Positions 1-10,380 of a DNA stretch of 52,121 nucleotides are shown in pieces. Each line of letters begins with the position of its first letter. Within the stretch, counting starts at the first letter, position 1. Origin of the DNA: Tubiluchus corallicola (lineage: Eukaryota > Priapulida > Priapulimorpha > Priapulimorphida > Tubiluchidae); NCBI GenBank assembly GCA_030141605.1, contig JAQGDQ010001251.1:1-52121 (forward strand). Reading direction: 5' to 3'. The notes below the pieces were generated by a model that searched no databases, was not told the origin of the DNA, and saw nothing but the letters and a program-made list of their open reading frames with translations. A program made the translations under genes and the position numbers.

Positions 1-122
1 ATTAGTGAGAATATTTGTCAGTTGGTAAAAACTGTCTGTTCTGTTCAAGCCGTTTTGTAATACTTGTTTTCCAATAGAAATACGTTCAAGCTAAGCTAAG
101 TATGCGAAAGTGCAAATGGCCA
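1..122. other. Unannotated left edge
   Basis: No gene or repeat recognised. The last 8 bases (115-122, aatggcca) are the left target-site duplication of the adjoining hAT-type element. Confidence 0.5.
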
Positions 123-389
123 CAGGGCCTATTTCAGCCTAGGCGAGGCCCGGGGAAGTGGGGCGTGTGAGGGCTCATGGGGGGGGGCGCTACCGTGGTT
201 GGCGCCCAGAAATTTTTTGAACTGCTAGAACGCCGTAGAAGCATTTTCGAAGAGAAAATATGGAGTTATACAGTTGTTAAAGGAAAGAACACTTGAAAGA
301 AAAACTGCTTTTTATTCTCAAGACCAGTCCTTAATACTTGTCAATACTGGCAAATGGCGCACGTGTGGCAAAAGAGAGAGTGAGAGAGA

Positions 390-447
<58 letters not shown>

Positions 448-658
448 GAAAGAGTGAGAGGGAGGGAGGGAGGGAGGCAGAGAGAGAGAGAGGGAGGGAG
501 GGGGAAGAAGAGAGAGAGGGAGAGGGGAGAGAGAGAGAGGGAGAGAGAGGAGGCAGTATGTTCGAATAAAGCAAAAAATGTTACCTTGGCGCGAGGCCCC
601 CCTGGAGGGTGAGGCCCAGGGAAAGTATCCCCACTCCCCCCCCTTGAAATAGGCCCTG
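123..658. mobile_element. hAT-type MITE, copy 1, enlarged
   Basis: A non-autonomous DNA transposon. It has a perfect 14-bp terminal inverted repeat, cagggcctatttca at the left and tgaaataggccctg at the right. It is flanked by an 8-bp target-site duplication with one mismatch (aatggcca 115-122, aatggtca 659-666). An 8-bp duplication and a CAGGG start are typical of the hAT superfamily. Compared with the copy at 35805-36080 it carries about 280 extra bases at 273-556. These begin near a TTAAAGGAAAGAACA stretch resembling the tip of family D and then run into a (GA)n tract. No transposase is encoded; the long open frames across the GA tract are artefacts. Confidence 0.85.
373..555. repeat. (GA)n microsatellite with AGGG interruptions
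   Basis: Nearly uninterrupted GA purine tract with GAGGGA variants inside the hAT-type MITE. It is absent from the second MITE copy, so it arrived or expanded after the copies separated. Confidence 0.95.
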
Positions 659-666
659 AATGGTCA

Positions 667-958
667 TACTGTTCAACGTATCCTATCGTGTTTGTAATTC
701 GCCCAGTCTTGTCTTTTTTACTTACCTTGTAAATCTTAGCGACTTTTACATACCTTGTAAACTTATAAGTAGACGTATTGCAATTTTTTTAAAATAAACT
801 AGAATAGCTACTTCTTTTGTTTGTCAGTAAAAATATTCTTTAACACATGCGACTATTTTGCTATTTATTGCAAATCAAATTACTACATATTTCAACACAG
901 CGGTTGTCAAAAACTGACCTTTTACCAAATCTTACCAAGGCTTGAAGGCCCCCAAAAC
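667..958. other. Unique AT-rich sequence
   Basis: No coding potential, RNA gene or repeat recognised between the hAT MITE and the first family A copy. Confidence 0.4.
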
Positions 959-1180
959 TTAAACCTGCCCCAATCTTACACTGTAGGCTAAAACAATCTA
1001 CTCTTTGAATTATTGGAAGGAAACGTGACTTGGTTGGGCTCGCCCGTCGTTAATTAAGAGCTTAATCTATTATTTAATTATCAGAAACGCTTTTGCAGTG
1101 TTATTGGTGTTAAAATGTACGATTTTTATTGAACTTGAAAATGGGGTAGTATATGAAAAGATCGTCCTGTCTTTCTTTAA
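959..1180 (+). mobile_element. TTAA family A element, internally deleted
   Basis: Starts with TTAAACCTGCCCCAATC and ends with cctgtctttctttaa, the two ends of family A. The middle (about 380 bp of the roughly 600-bp full element) is missing; the join lies near 1027-1033. TTAA at each end is the target site. The strand is defined here as the one that begins TTAAAGCAAAACCGGA. Confidence 0.8.
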
Positions 1181-1463
1181 ATACTGGCTAAAAATTTATT
1201 ACAACAAGAACAACAGCGACATCGTGGAGAAACGGATCTTTTTAAACGAACATTGCAAGCGGGTGGCCCAAAAATAAAAACAATGCTAGCAATACTTTGG
1301 GGTTTTCATTTTCACATAAAGACAGTGTGTACGGGAGTGTATTAAAATGACGTGTTTTTCAATTGTTATGCTTTTTGTATAATCAGCTTTTGTAAGGCTA
1401 ATCAAATTCTGTATAGGTTGTTTTCTCAATTCATTTTACAGGTAATTATATATAAACTTCCTT
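1034..1463 (+). repeat. Left arm of a large inverted repeat
   Basis: About 430 bp whose reverse complement recurs at 2218-2661. The arm holds the 3' part of the family A copy plus about 285 bp of flanking DNA (from tactggctaaaaattt to taattatatataaac). Because the flank is duplicated with the element, A was already present when the inversion formed. Confidence 0.85.
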
Positions 1464-2217
1464 CAAGGTGTCCTAAGCTATAGCCAACAGTAGCCTATAG
1501 GGTGACCCCACCCTGGTAATGAGGTCATATGGTTATCGGGTCACAAGATATGTAAATGGGTCAGTGGGGCAGCTGACAGAGCTGACAGAACAACGTTTCC
1601 CACTTCCAAACTTTTTCCTTTTGTTAGTATGCATGTTTGGTACTGACTTGACCTGCCAATCTCCTCCCCGTGTGTTTATTTCAAAACCTCTCTCATCGGG
1701 GCGATATTTGACACGTTTGCACCTTGGAGTTTAGTCTAGATAGGTGCGTTTTTGTTTTGTTTGCTAGAGGATTCGTTAGTCAATGCAGACAAGAAAAAAA
1801 CGCTTCACGTCGGAAGTACATTTGCTATTTTTGGAAGCACATTGACTAAAATTCGGTACCTAGGCATTCATCGAGCAAAGGCCATCGAACTATCATTACC
1901 ATCTACTAGTGTTTATACATAGTCAACAACATAGGCCTAGGCCTACTTAAAGCAAAACCGGACCCAATGTTAAACTGTGGGTAAAAACAATCTACTCTTT
2001 AAAATATTGAAAGGAAACGTACCATTTGTTCCTGGTATCGCTTCTGTACTCTGTGAGCTTTTTTATATTTCAATTTTAAGTGTTAACTAATGAAGTACTT
2101 GTGTTTTTGAACAAACTATCTATATAACTATATTCTTGATAACCAGTTGTATGTATCTGTTCTCAACTAAAATGTATTTGTTGCACAGTGGAAAAACATG
2201 TTAATCCACTTAAGATA
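1464..2217. other. Spacer between the inverted-repeat arms
   Basis: About 750 bp. Apart from the truncated family A start at 1947-2035, nothing recognised. A 71-codon open frame at 1519-1734 has no recognisable feature and is probably chance. Confidence 0.5.
1947..2035 (+). mobile_element. Family A 5' end, truncated
   Basis: Begins TTAAAGCAAAACCGGACCC and follows the family A consensus through the octamer-like tctactctttaaaata region, then diverges after about 88 bp. Probably the remnant of an element whose rest was deleted. Confidence 0.75.
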
Positions 2218-2661
2218 AAGAAAGTTTATATATAATTACCTGTAAAATGAATTGAAAAACAACCTATGCAGAATTTGATTAACCTTACAAAAGCTAACTA
2301 CATAAAAAGCATTACAATTGAAAAACACGACATTTTAATACACTCCTGTGCACACTGTCTTTATGTGAAAATGAAAATCCCAAAGTACTGCTAGAATTGT
2401 TTTTATTTTTGGGCCACCCGCTTGCAATGTTCGTTTAAGAAGATCCGTTTCTCCACGATGCCGGATCTTATTGTTGTCGCTGTTGTTCTTGTTGTAATAA
2501 ATTTTTAGCCAGTTTTTAAAGAAAGACAGGATGATTTTTCGTATGCTACGCCATTTTCAAATCCGATAAAAAGTATACGTTTGACATCAGTAATACTGCA
2601 AAAGCGCTTCTGGTAATTAAATAATTGATTAAAAACTTAATTAACGGCGGGCGAGCTCAAT
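2218..2661 (-). repeat. Right arm of the large inverted repeat
   Basis: Reverse complement of 1034-1463 with scattered substitutions and small indels. It runs from the unique flank directly into the family A copy at 2516. Confidence 0.85.
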
Positions 2662-3115
2662 TATGGATGACGTCACAAACGAACATAATTTTTAACAGCA
2701 AAAATATTGCACGAGCGTGTTGCACGTGTTTGCGAAAGAGAAAGTTGAAGTACAATGCTACTGTGAGATATTCAGTGTGTTGTTCTAAAACTAGGCAAGC
2801 TTTAAGATAAAAATTCAAATTTCAAATTTGCCACTGCACTCACGCATGAGCTGTCGTTCGTCACCAACTAACACATCTGAACTGAGAGGTACAACACCTG
2901 TATTTTTGCAATGCGTTTCTGAAATGCAGGCGCTAGTGCCCGTCTAACTAGCGAATGGCAAAATGCATGTAAAAGCGAAGAACTAGTGGCGCGAACGTGA
3001 AGTTGTGTTTGTGTGGTAATAGTTGTTAAACGAGTCATTTTTGAAAAAAATAGTATGTTTTAAAGAGTAGATTGTTTTGACCCACAATTTAAGATTGTGT
3101 CCGGTTTTGCTTTAA
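2516..3115 (-). mobile_element. TTAA family A element, full length
   Basis: A 600-bp non-autonomous element. On the plus strand it reads from ttaaagaaagacaggatg to ggttttgctttaa, i.e. it is reversed relative to the family orientation. TTAA flanks both ends, and the imperfect terminal inverted repeats are AAAGCAAAACCGGA and AAAGGAAGACAGGA. Two internal copies of a CGTCANNAACTAAC-like motif occur (about 2669 and 2862). It encodes no protein. The TTAA target fits the piggyBac or Kolobok superfamilies; the sequence does not decide between them. Confidence 0.85.
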
Positions 3116-4182
3116 TAAGCAATGTCCGTAAACATTTTACGTTTTCAAATACAATGTACAGTCTACGAAGGCATGTGTACTGTGCATTTCTTGTAAGAGC
3201 TGTACTACGTTTGCGTGCTTGTGTACTCGGCCACACTTCACTGTGTGTACACCGTAAGTTATGGATCAGAATTTACGTTCAACTAGGTTACTGTGACCCG
3301 TGACCTATTCTAGCAGAACTGTCTGGAGAGAGAGTCGTAAATTTGCAATAAAACCATAGTACGTTTTAGAACTAGTGTCAACAAAGCTGTGAGTATAACA
3401 TAAGTGCCGTCTTTAGTTTATGAATTGTACAGTTAGACAGTTACTGTAAATACTGCCAGGACACGATGTCTCAGCAAAACGAAAGTCCACCGTCTACTAC
3501 AGTTTGCTTTTGCAGGTGTCTATATCTTGGTGAAGTTAGTTACCAAATTGTCATGTAAAACAACAACTATGGACTATGATATTGGACTGAATTCGGCTCA
3601 GGGAGTCGAACTCCAAGATGGCGTAGCTGTGTAATTTTACTATCCATTTTACTATCGTTGTGTAACTGATTACTTTGCTACAAATGTTAATTTTAATTAA
3701 CTAATGCTAATTAACTAAGTTAATGTCTGTAAACTAGTACCATATACCTGTTATAGCATGTCATTTAACTCTCATAAAATAAAATACACAAAAACTACAC
3801 TGTACGGAGTTTATTACCTGCACTAATAAAATAGGGAATAAAATACATGTGCACAAAAAAATAACTAACCGACTCAGTAACAGCACTACACCCGAGGAGC
3901 ACCTGTGTCAGAAATCAAGGCTGTAGTGACCTCTACACGCTTTTATACTGGCATTCCAGGTCAGCTGGCTTCTCACACCACGTGTAGGCCCCCAAACAAG
4001 ACGCCTGGACCTACAGGAAAGGGGTGAGTCGGTGCTGACGTGGAAGCAGGGCGTGTAGAGGGCCCTACACCTGACCCGACACAGGTGCCTCCGTAACAAT
4101 ATTTTGTTTCACACAAAGCTTGAACACAGTTACAAAAATAGTATTGTCAATGAGCAAATTTAGGGTGTGCGAGGGGAGTGCA
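3116..4182. other. Unique region without recognised genes
   Basis: About 1 kb. Short open frames are present on both strands but show no domain, signal peptide or convincing exon boundaries. A GC-richer patch at 3950-4080 has no clear identity. Confidence 0.4.
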
Positions 4183-4690
4183 GGGCTGTGCAATCGGTAC
4201 ATTGAACTCCTGACTCTGGCTCCGATTCTGATTCCTAGAAATTTAGAAGATCCAACTGGGTAATTGTCCAAATGGCAAAAACTGCCCCGCTTGGCACGCT
4301 GTTCAGCATCACATGTACCGGAGCAAACATAGAAAGACAAAAATCCTGTCTAGTCACCATTCCAGAACATGGCATTAGCAAGGTGTGCTTCAGTTTTAAA
4401 CATGGCTTTGACCTATTGAGTTTTACTTCTTCGGGAAGCTAATTATTCCTAAAAGATTGTTTTTGTTCTTAACTCAGAACGTGGCTTTGTAATATATAAG
4501 AGTGTAGGCGTATGAAATGTGTGTTTAAATAGTAATCGCGGTTGTGGAGTCGGTTCATTAAATTCCTGACTCTGGCTCCGACTCCGATTCCTAGAAATTT
4601 AGAGGATCCAACTTCACCTCTGACTCCGGCTCCAAAAATTTTAGGAGCCGCAACTTCCGAATACAACTCCAACTCCTGTCTTTAGTAATA
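4183..4690. repeat. Degenerate GACTCC/GGCTCC repeat, two direct copies
   Basis: Two related blocks, 4183-4258 and 4540-4613, share the layout cggtwcattgaa, cctgactctggctccga, then gattcctagaaatttaga and gatccaac. The second runs on into further CTCCGGCTCC-like hexamers to about 4690. The open frames here (SSKFLGIRIGARVR-like and SSKFLGIGVGARVR-like on the minus strand) are by-products of the repeat. Confidence 0.6.
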
Positions 4691-4790
4691 GTTTGTAGTG
4701 CTCTCAATATTTAGCTACAGTGGCATTTCATCGCTACTTCTTGTGCTCGGAAAACAGAGCAGCTGCATAGACACAAATCCCAAAACGTTA

Positions 4791-4985
4791 TGCGTAAATA
4801 AATGTATGACGTTATGTCATACATTATGACGTTATGACGTATGACGAATAAAAGTAAATGACGTTATGCATAAATGAGTTGAAAGTTAAAAGTAACTGGA
4901 CCTTGACTTTGTCTATTTTTTACCAATTCTGACACCGACTCCTCTAACAATAAGTGTACTCCCGAGTCTCGACTCCGACTACAAA
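4791..4985. repeat. TGACGTTATG-rich patch and GACTCC remnant
   Basis: 4806-4872 has several copies of tgacgttatg with spacing changes. 4925-4985 is another degenerate block of the GACTCC type (cgactcc, cgagtctcgactccg). No gene seen. Confidence 0.5.
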
Positions 4986-5159
4986 ACCCCAAGTTTTAAC
5001 AACACCGACAGTCGAGTAAATTTAAGATTTAAATATGGTTGTTCTGTAGATCTAAACGAAAATGTAAAGTCAAAGGTTAAGAACTCATTTAAAGATTATG
5101 TTTTAAGATATCTGTTGTAGCTTCTTACAACACTGTATACTGTAATATAATTACAAGGG

Positions 5160-5262
5160 AACTGAAATGAACGGTTATTACAACATTGAGTTCTATGGAT
5201 ATGTTACTTTACTAACATCCTGTTGTCTTTGTAAGCTGTATATTCTCATGCGAAATAAACTC
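5160..5262 (+). mobile_element. Probable LINE 3' end with AAT tail
   Basis: The sequence leads through a polyadenylation-like gaaataaactcat directly into an (ATA)n array. This matches the 3'-end layout of the other LINE fragments here. No reverse-transcriptase coding is visible upstream, so the call rests on the tail only; the 5' limit is arbitrary. Confidence 0.4.
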
Positions 5263-5274
5263 ATAATAATAATC

Positions 5275-5373
<99 letters not shown>

Positions 5374-5392
5374 GTAATAATAATAATATATG
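5263..5392. repeat. (ATA/AAT)n microsatellite
   Basis: About 130 bp of AAT trinucleotide with a few substitutions. The poly-Ile and poly-Tyr open frames are artefacts. It is probably an expanded LINE tail. Confidence 0.95.
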
Positions 5393-5496
5393 TATATATA
5401 TATGTAGTAAATGACTATAGAAAGGAACAATATTTATACGTATGATAATGTCAAGGTCATTCGTGGTGCTGCCGTTCTTTACATTATTTTCTGCAT

Positions 5497-5830
5497 TAAG
5501 GCCTGTTCACAATTATGCGCAAAAGCAGCAGTTCGGCAGCCTGACGCTTAGTTGTGAAGTAGTCTACTCGTAAAACAGTTTGCCGTTGCCGTTACCGGTT
5601 GGAATGTAGGATCGTCACTGTTTTCGTCGTCTGATACGTTCATCGCGTGTAATGGATTGCGCGAAATGTAATGTTGCGCGGTGTTTCTCTGTTTAATGAT
5701 TTGCAGTTGTATTTCAACATGCAGAGGTAATAAAACAGCGTTTTGGGCTTCCATACATAAACAATGCCTGCCGGCCGCCGCATTAAACAATGATTTATGC
5801 TGCGTTCGCTGATTTAGATACACATTATAA
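5497..5830 (-). mobile_element. Possible PIF/Harbinger-type terminal fragment
   Basis: The plus strand starts with a TAA followed by ggcctgttcacaattatgcg, resembling PIF/Harbinger termini with a 3-bp TWA duplication. A subterminal inverted repeat (ttcacaattatgcg with cgcttagttgtgaa, 5506-5558) gives a hairpin. On the minus strand a 91-codon open frame ends here at 5548. It includes an acidic stretch NVSDDENSDDPTFQP that looks more protein-like than the background. No catalytic triad is visible and no opposite terminus was found, so this would be a fragment. Confidence 0.35.
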
Positions 5831-5922
5831 ATGTGTTTAGCCTAGAGCATGTATTTTATACTGAAATGGTACGCATGGGAGCATAGAGGTCGAATTAGTG
5901 TGTGAGTAATAACTGTGCATGC

Positions 5923-5926
<4 letters not shown>
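5831..5926. other. Short unique spacer
   Basis: Nothing recognised before the GT array. Confidence 0.4.
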
Positions 5927-5958
<32 letters not shown>

Positions 5959-6026
5959 ATGTATGTGTGCGTGCTTGCACGTGTGTGTGTGTGTGTGTGT
6001 GTGCATGTATGTGTGCGTGCTTGACG

Positions 6027-6062
<36 letters not shown>

Positions 6063-6437
6063 TGTGTGCATGTGTGTGTGTGTGTGTGCATGCTTGCATG
6101 TGCGTGTGTGTGTTTGTGTGTGCGTGTGTGTGTTTGTATGTATGCATGTGCGTGTGTGTGTGTGTGCGTGCTTGCATGTGCGTGTGTGTGTGTTTGTGTG
6201 CATGTGTGTGTGTGTTTGTGTGCGTGTGTGCATGCATGCATGTGTGTGTGTGCATGCGTGTGTGTGTGTTTGTGTGCATGTGTGTGTGTGTGTTTGTGTG
6301 CATGTGTGTGTGTGTGTGTTTGTGTGCATGTGTGTGTTTGTGTGCGTGTGTGTGCATGCATTTATGTGTGTGTGTGAGCGCATGTGCGTGTGTGTGAGCG
6401 CGCACACATGTGTGTGTGCGTGCGTGTGTTTTTGTGA
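5927..6437. repeat. (GT)n-rich compound minisatellite
   Basis: About 510 bp of GT with regularly spaced GCATGC, TTTG and GTGC interruptions. Because the array has almost no stops in any frame, it generates several false Cys/Val and His/Thr open frames on both strands. Confidence 0.95.
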
Positions 6438-6554
6438 ATTTATGTGTGCCTGGCCCTTTTTTGGTTTTGTCTGAGCACTAAATAAATTTATGCCGATAGT
6501 TTAATTACAAAATTTGCTTAGATGTAGCGAAAAATGTAGTTAGTTAGTCAGTAA

Positions 6555-7440
6555 TCGATTATAGTAGTTTCATTCATTCATTTATTGATTCAGTCGCCCT
6601 TCATTCATACTTTATTCATTCATTCATTTGTTTGTTCGTTCACTCATTCATTCGTTCGTTTGTTCGTTCGTTCATTCTTTCATTCATTTGTTGATACAGT
6701 CGTCCTCCATTCATCCTTCATTCATTCGTTCGTTCGTTCACTCATTCTTTCATTCATTTATTGAATCAGTCGCCGTCCATTCATCCTTCATTCATTCATT
6801 CATTCGTTCGTTTGTTCGTTCGTTCGTTCGTTCGTTCACTCATTCTTTCATTTATTTATTGATTCAATCGCCGTCCACTCATCCTTCATTCACTCATTCA
6901 TTCATTCATTCATTCGTTCGTTCACTCATTCTTTCATTCATTTATTAATTCAGTCGCCGTCCATTCATCCTTCATTCACTCATTCATTCGTTCGTTCACT
7001 CATTCGTTCATTTATTTATTGATTCAGTCGTCCTCCATTCATCCTTCATTCATTCATTCGTTCATTCATTCATTCGTTCGTTCACTCATTCTTTCATTCA
7101 TTTATTGATTCAGTCGTCCTCCATTCATCCTTCATTCATTCATTCGTTCATTCATTCATTCGTTCGTTCACTCATTCTTTCATTCATTTATTGATTCAGT
7201 TGTCCTCCATTCATCCTTCATTCATTCATTCGTTCATTCATTCTTTCATTCATTTATTGATTCAATCGCCGTCCACTCATCCTTCATTCACTCATTTATT
7301 CATTCATTCATTCGTTCGTTCACTCATTCTTTCATTCATTTATTGATTCAGTCGTCCTCCATTCATCCTTCATTCACTCATTCATTCATTCATTCATTCA
7401 TTCGTTCGTTTGTTCGTTCATTCGTTCATTCATTCATACA
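6555..7440. repeat. TTCATTCG minisatellite with longer repeat unit
   Basis: Tetranucleotide TTCA/TTCG sequence organised in roughly 66-110-bp units, each marked by a landmark like ttgattcagtcgycstcc followed by attcatccttcattca. About ten landmarks occur (near 6585, 6691, 6761, 6859, 6945, 7019, 7105, 7190, 7256, 7342). The FIHSFIRSFVRS-type frames are artefacts. A related short tract lies at 42890-43070. Confidence 0.9.
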
Positions 7441-7647
7441 TACATTCATCCTGCCCCTAACCTCAAACAACTCACCTTGCATTGCAGCTGGGCTTTCCGA
7501 GTTCCAGCTTTTAGCTCAGCTGCAAGCAGTTACATCATTTGTTCACAAATTCACTGCTCACTTGAAAAGTAATTGATGTAATTTTGTTTTCAGTTTGTGT
7601 AGCTGTATGTAATATATCTGAATGTGTAATTGTAATGGTGTTTTTGT
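7441..7647. other. Unique spacer
   Basis: Nothing recognised between the minisatellite and the LINE tail. Confidence 0.4.
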
Positions 7648-8055
7648 CTGATGATGATGATTCGAATCGAAGATGACCATAGTGACAGGGATAAAGGGTC
7701 AGTGGGGGGGGGGGGGTTGTCATTCGTTTGATGAGCTCGAAGGTGACTGATTAGGCCAATTCTGGCCTGGAAACTTCTTTGGCATTTGGCACAGGTGAGG
7801 CTGGGTGTTTGGACCTGTTGGGCAGTGTCACATGCCTTGTGCCTCCTGCGCTTCTCCTCTGCCTCCTCGATTCTTTTCGCCTCTGCTGTCTTAGCCACTG
7901 TGGTGATGGCACTCCGCCACGCTGAGCGATCTTGTGCAAGGGTTTCCATTGAGCGGATATCCATGCTGAGCTCCTTGAGTGAGGCCTTCAGGCTGTCTTT
8001 GAAGCGTTTCTTTGGTCGTCCAACCTTTCTCTTTCCAGACACAAGTTCTCCATAA
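7648..8055 (-). pseudogene. 5'-truncated LINE, reverse-transcriptase ORF C-terminus with C2H2 finger
   Basis: Minus-strand frame beginning at the LYGELVSGKRKVGRPKKRFK block, continuing through a KDSLKASLKEL / DRSAWRSAI block and a charged RIEEAEEKRRR helix, then a C2H2-type finger, C-x2-C-x12-H-x3-H (CAKCQRSFQARIGLISHLRA). The GKR.VGRP..R.KD plus C-terminal finger layout is typical of the C-terminal tail of certain non-LTR retrotransposon polyproteins found in many marine invertebrates. Everything upstream (endonuclease and catalytic reverse transcriptase) is missing. The 3' side ends near 7648 with an atcatcatc tail, consistent with target-primed insertion. Not functional. Confidence 0.75.
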
Positions 8056-8238
8056 AGCATCTTCTTTTAAATTGTCAACTAAACTTGGATTAAAAATTGG
8101 CTCAAAACTTCTAAATTGTTTCAACGAAACTCAATCACTTTCATTCTGTTTACTTGCTGCAGTCCGTAAAGGCGCATTGTTTACATTTGATTCGTTTGTT
8201 TAGCAATTTTATTACCCACTCGACTGTTTCAATTTCAG

Positions 8239-8302
8239 ATCCATGAGCACGTGACCGTGACGCGCGGGATTGTGGGATACGATGAAAGTTGGATGCTATT
8301 CG
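8239..8302 (+). CDS. Candidate internal exon of 64 bp
   Basis: A GC-richer island bounded by a good acceptor (cgactgtttcaatttcag ending at 8238) and a good donor (gtaagttt from 8303). Only one of three frames is open. It encodes a sequence starting IHEHVTVTRGIVGYDESW, ending in phase 1. It sits between a LINE fragment and the D1 element and has base composition unlike either. I do not recognise the protein. No neighbouring plus-strand exon was found in the window, so it could be a chance combination; the two clean splice sites argue for a real exon. Confidence 0.4.
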
Positions 8303-9242
8303 GTAAGTTTCATCTACGTTTATAAGTATTATATGTAACTACAATCTTAGTAAATCGTTGTCGTCTAATTTGTGCATAAGCTACTCTAATTTTGTCAAAA
8401 TTCGTGCTTCACGGCTTTCATAGTTTGTTTCACTTGTTTGATTTGAATTTTTTTATATTTTGTCAGAATTTTGATAAGTATGACGCACCATATTTTACAA
8501 TTATTATATGCAAAATTAGCAGCCGATTTCGAAAACGTTCGAAATGGCTTTGTCACTTCGAAATATAAGTCGAAGTGCCAGCTCGGTTAAGTCGTAATTC
8601 ACATTAAAGGAAAGATCAAGCTTTCTGGGAAGTTAGGCGTATTTAGCCATTCGGAAAGAATATTACGTAAATATAAAACCATTTAGAAATAACAGTGTGA
8701 AAAGACGCCACCTGTTATTAGTAAAATCTCTTTAACGTCGCGATCATTTCACGCTTGAACGCTCCTATTTTCAACGCCCATTCTTCCACCAGTGACGTCA
8801 CGTTCGAGATATGCAGCGCACTGTCAATTTCGGTCAGAAGTATGAGTTTTTACAAAGAAATAAATAAATAGCTAGTTTTATGATACTATAATATACTTAT
8901 AATTTTATAACATTTAGAACATTACGTAAATAGAGGATTTTTAAATTAGTTTATGCAGCGCGCGCTTACGGAAAGCCACGACGCGCTTACGAAAAGTCCC
9001 GATGTCGCAAGGTCACAGTTATCTAATCAGCTATATGTAAATGTTGTTAAGCTTGAGCGTGGTAAGTGTTCATTTTGTTACTGGGGGGGGGGGCTTTCGA
9101 ATATGTTACCCTCCCATATTATATGAAGAACGATTTATTTTGATACTTTCAAAAGATTTGCTAAAATGTAATTTTTGCTCTTTGAATACCTTAATGTCAG
9201 ATAAAAGTTGGATCTTGTTACTTGATTTATTTTGTTATTAAC

Positions 9243-9815
9243 TTAAAGTAAAACCCAATTTTAAAATGTAGGTCAAAACAATCTACGTGAAAGATTTATT
9301 ACCCCACAAACGCAATTTTACATTCGCGCCAGTAGTTCTTTGCGGTTACGTGCATTTCACCATTTGCTAGTTAGACGGGCACTAGCGTCTGCATTTCGGA
9401 AATGCTTTGCACAAAACACAGGCGCTGTACCTGTCAGTTTAGTTATGTTAGTTTGTGACGAACTACATACGTTCGACAGTTCATGCGTGAGCACAGCGGT
9501 AAATTTGAAATTTGCATTTTTATCTTAAAACTTGCCTAGTGTTAGTACAACGCATTGAATATCTTACAGTAGCACTGTACTTCAATTTTTGCTTTCACAA
9601 ACACGTTCAACGCGCTCGTGGAAAATTTTTGCTGCTGGGAATTATGTTAGTTTGTGATGTCATCAATAGTTGGGCTCGCCCGTCGTTAATTAAGGTACTA
9701 ATCAATTATTTAATTATCAGAAACACTTTTGTAGTATTAATTATGTTAAAATGTAGACTTTTACCGGACTTGAAAATGGGGCAGTTTATGAAAAATCATC
9801 CTGTCTTCCTCTTAA
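9243..9815 (+). mobile_element. TTAA family A element nested in D
   Basis: From TTAAAGTAAAACCCAATT to atcctgtcttcctcttaa, TTAA at each end, 573 bp. It retains the family hallmarks (tgcatttcaccatttgctagttagacggg, here split; gcgtgagcacagcggtaaat). It is inserted in family D copy 1 and is therefore younger than it. The 125-codon open frame at 9512-9889 crosses the element edge and is not a gene. Confidence 0.8.
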
Positions 9816-10023
9816 TTTTTTGTGTTTTAATGTTAGTTGTGATTATATTTACTATCTTATTATTACTTTATTATGTTACAAAATCGTAAACGCAGCCCGT
9901 TGTAATGTATTTGTACGAGTGATTTTTATGTATATAACTGTATACATTTGTAAATAATTGGTCATTTTGGCAAGTAGTGCTAAGCATTGAAAGAGCTATC
10001 TTCATAAAATATTACTGAAGTCC

Positions 10024-10380
10024 ACTAGTTACGTCATAATCTTCAAGTGAATGACCACCACGCCTGTGAATTTCTAATCAGAGCTAGTATATTTTAAATT
10101 TGTGCTTTATAGGCAGTTTTTTGCAAATTTCTTTGTTATATTTCTCTAAGTTTAAGTGATAACAGTAAAATAAACCCAACATACTGAGTGACTTGTCCTA
10201 GTTACGTCATAATCTTCAAGTGAATGACCACCACGTCTGTAAATTTCTAATCAGAGCTAGTATATTTTAAATTTGTGCTTTATAGGCAGTTTTTTGCAAA
10301 TTTCTTTGTTATATTTCCTAAGTTTAAGTGATAACAGTGAAATAAACCCAACATGCTAAGTGACTTGTTCTTTCCTTTAA
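10024..10380 (+). repeat. 174-bp tandem duplication at the D right end
   Basis: Two near-identical units, 10024-10197 and 10198-10370, starting ctagttacgtcataatcttc and containing taagtttaagtgataacagt. D copy 2 has only one unit, so the duplication is private to this copy. Confidence 0.9.

Larger units (their letters stand above)
8604..10380 (+). mobile_element. TTAA family D element, copy 1, interrupted
   Basis: Bounded by TTAA at 8604-8607 and 10377-10380. Left end TTAAAGGAAAGATCAAGC; the right end reads cttgttctttcctttaa, so the tips AAAGGAAAGA match as inverted repeats. Internally it contains the paired motif cttacggaaag and cttacgaaaagtcccga (about 8965-9003), also present in D copy 2. 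A family A element lies inside at 9243-9815, and a 174-bp unit is tandemly duplicated near the right end. No coding sequence recognised. Confidence 0.75.

Noticed and set aside
274-612. 112-codon Arg/Glu-rich open frame
   Set aside because: It is the translation of the (GA)n tract within a MITE.
5837-6474. Several long Cys/Val and His/Thr open frames on both strands
   Set aside because: They follow from the (GT)n array, which contains almost no stop codons in any frame.
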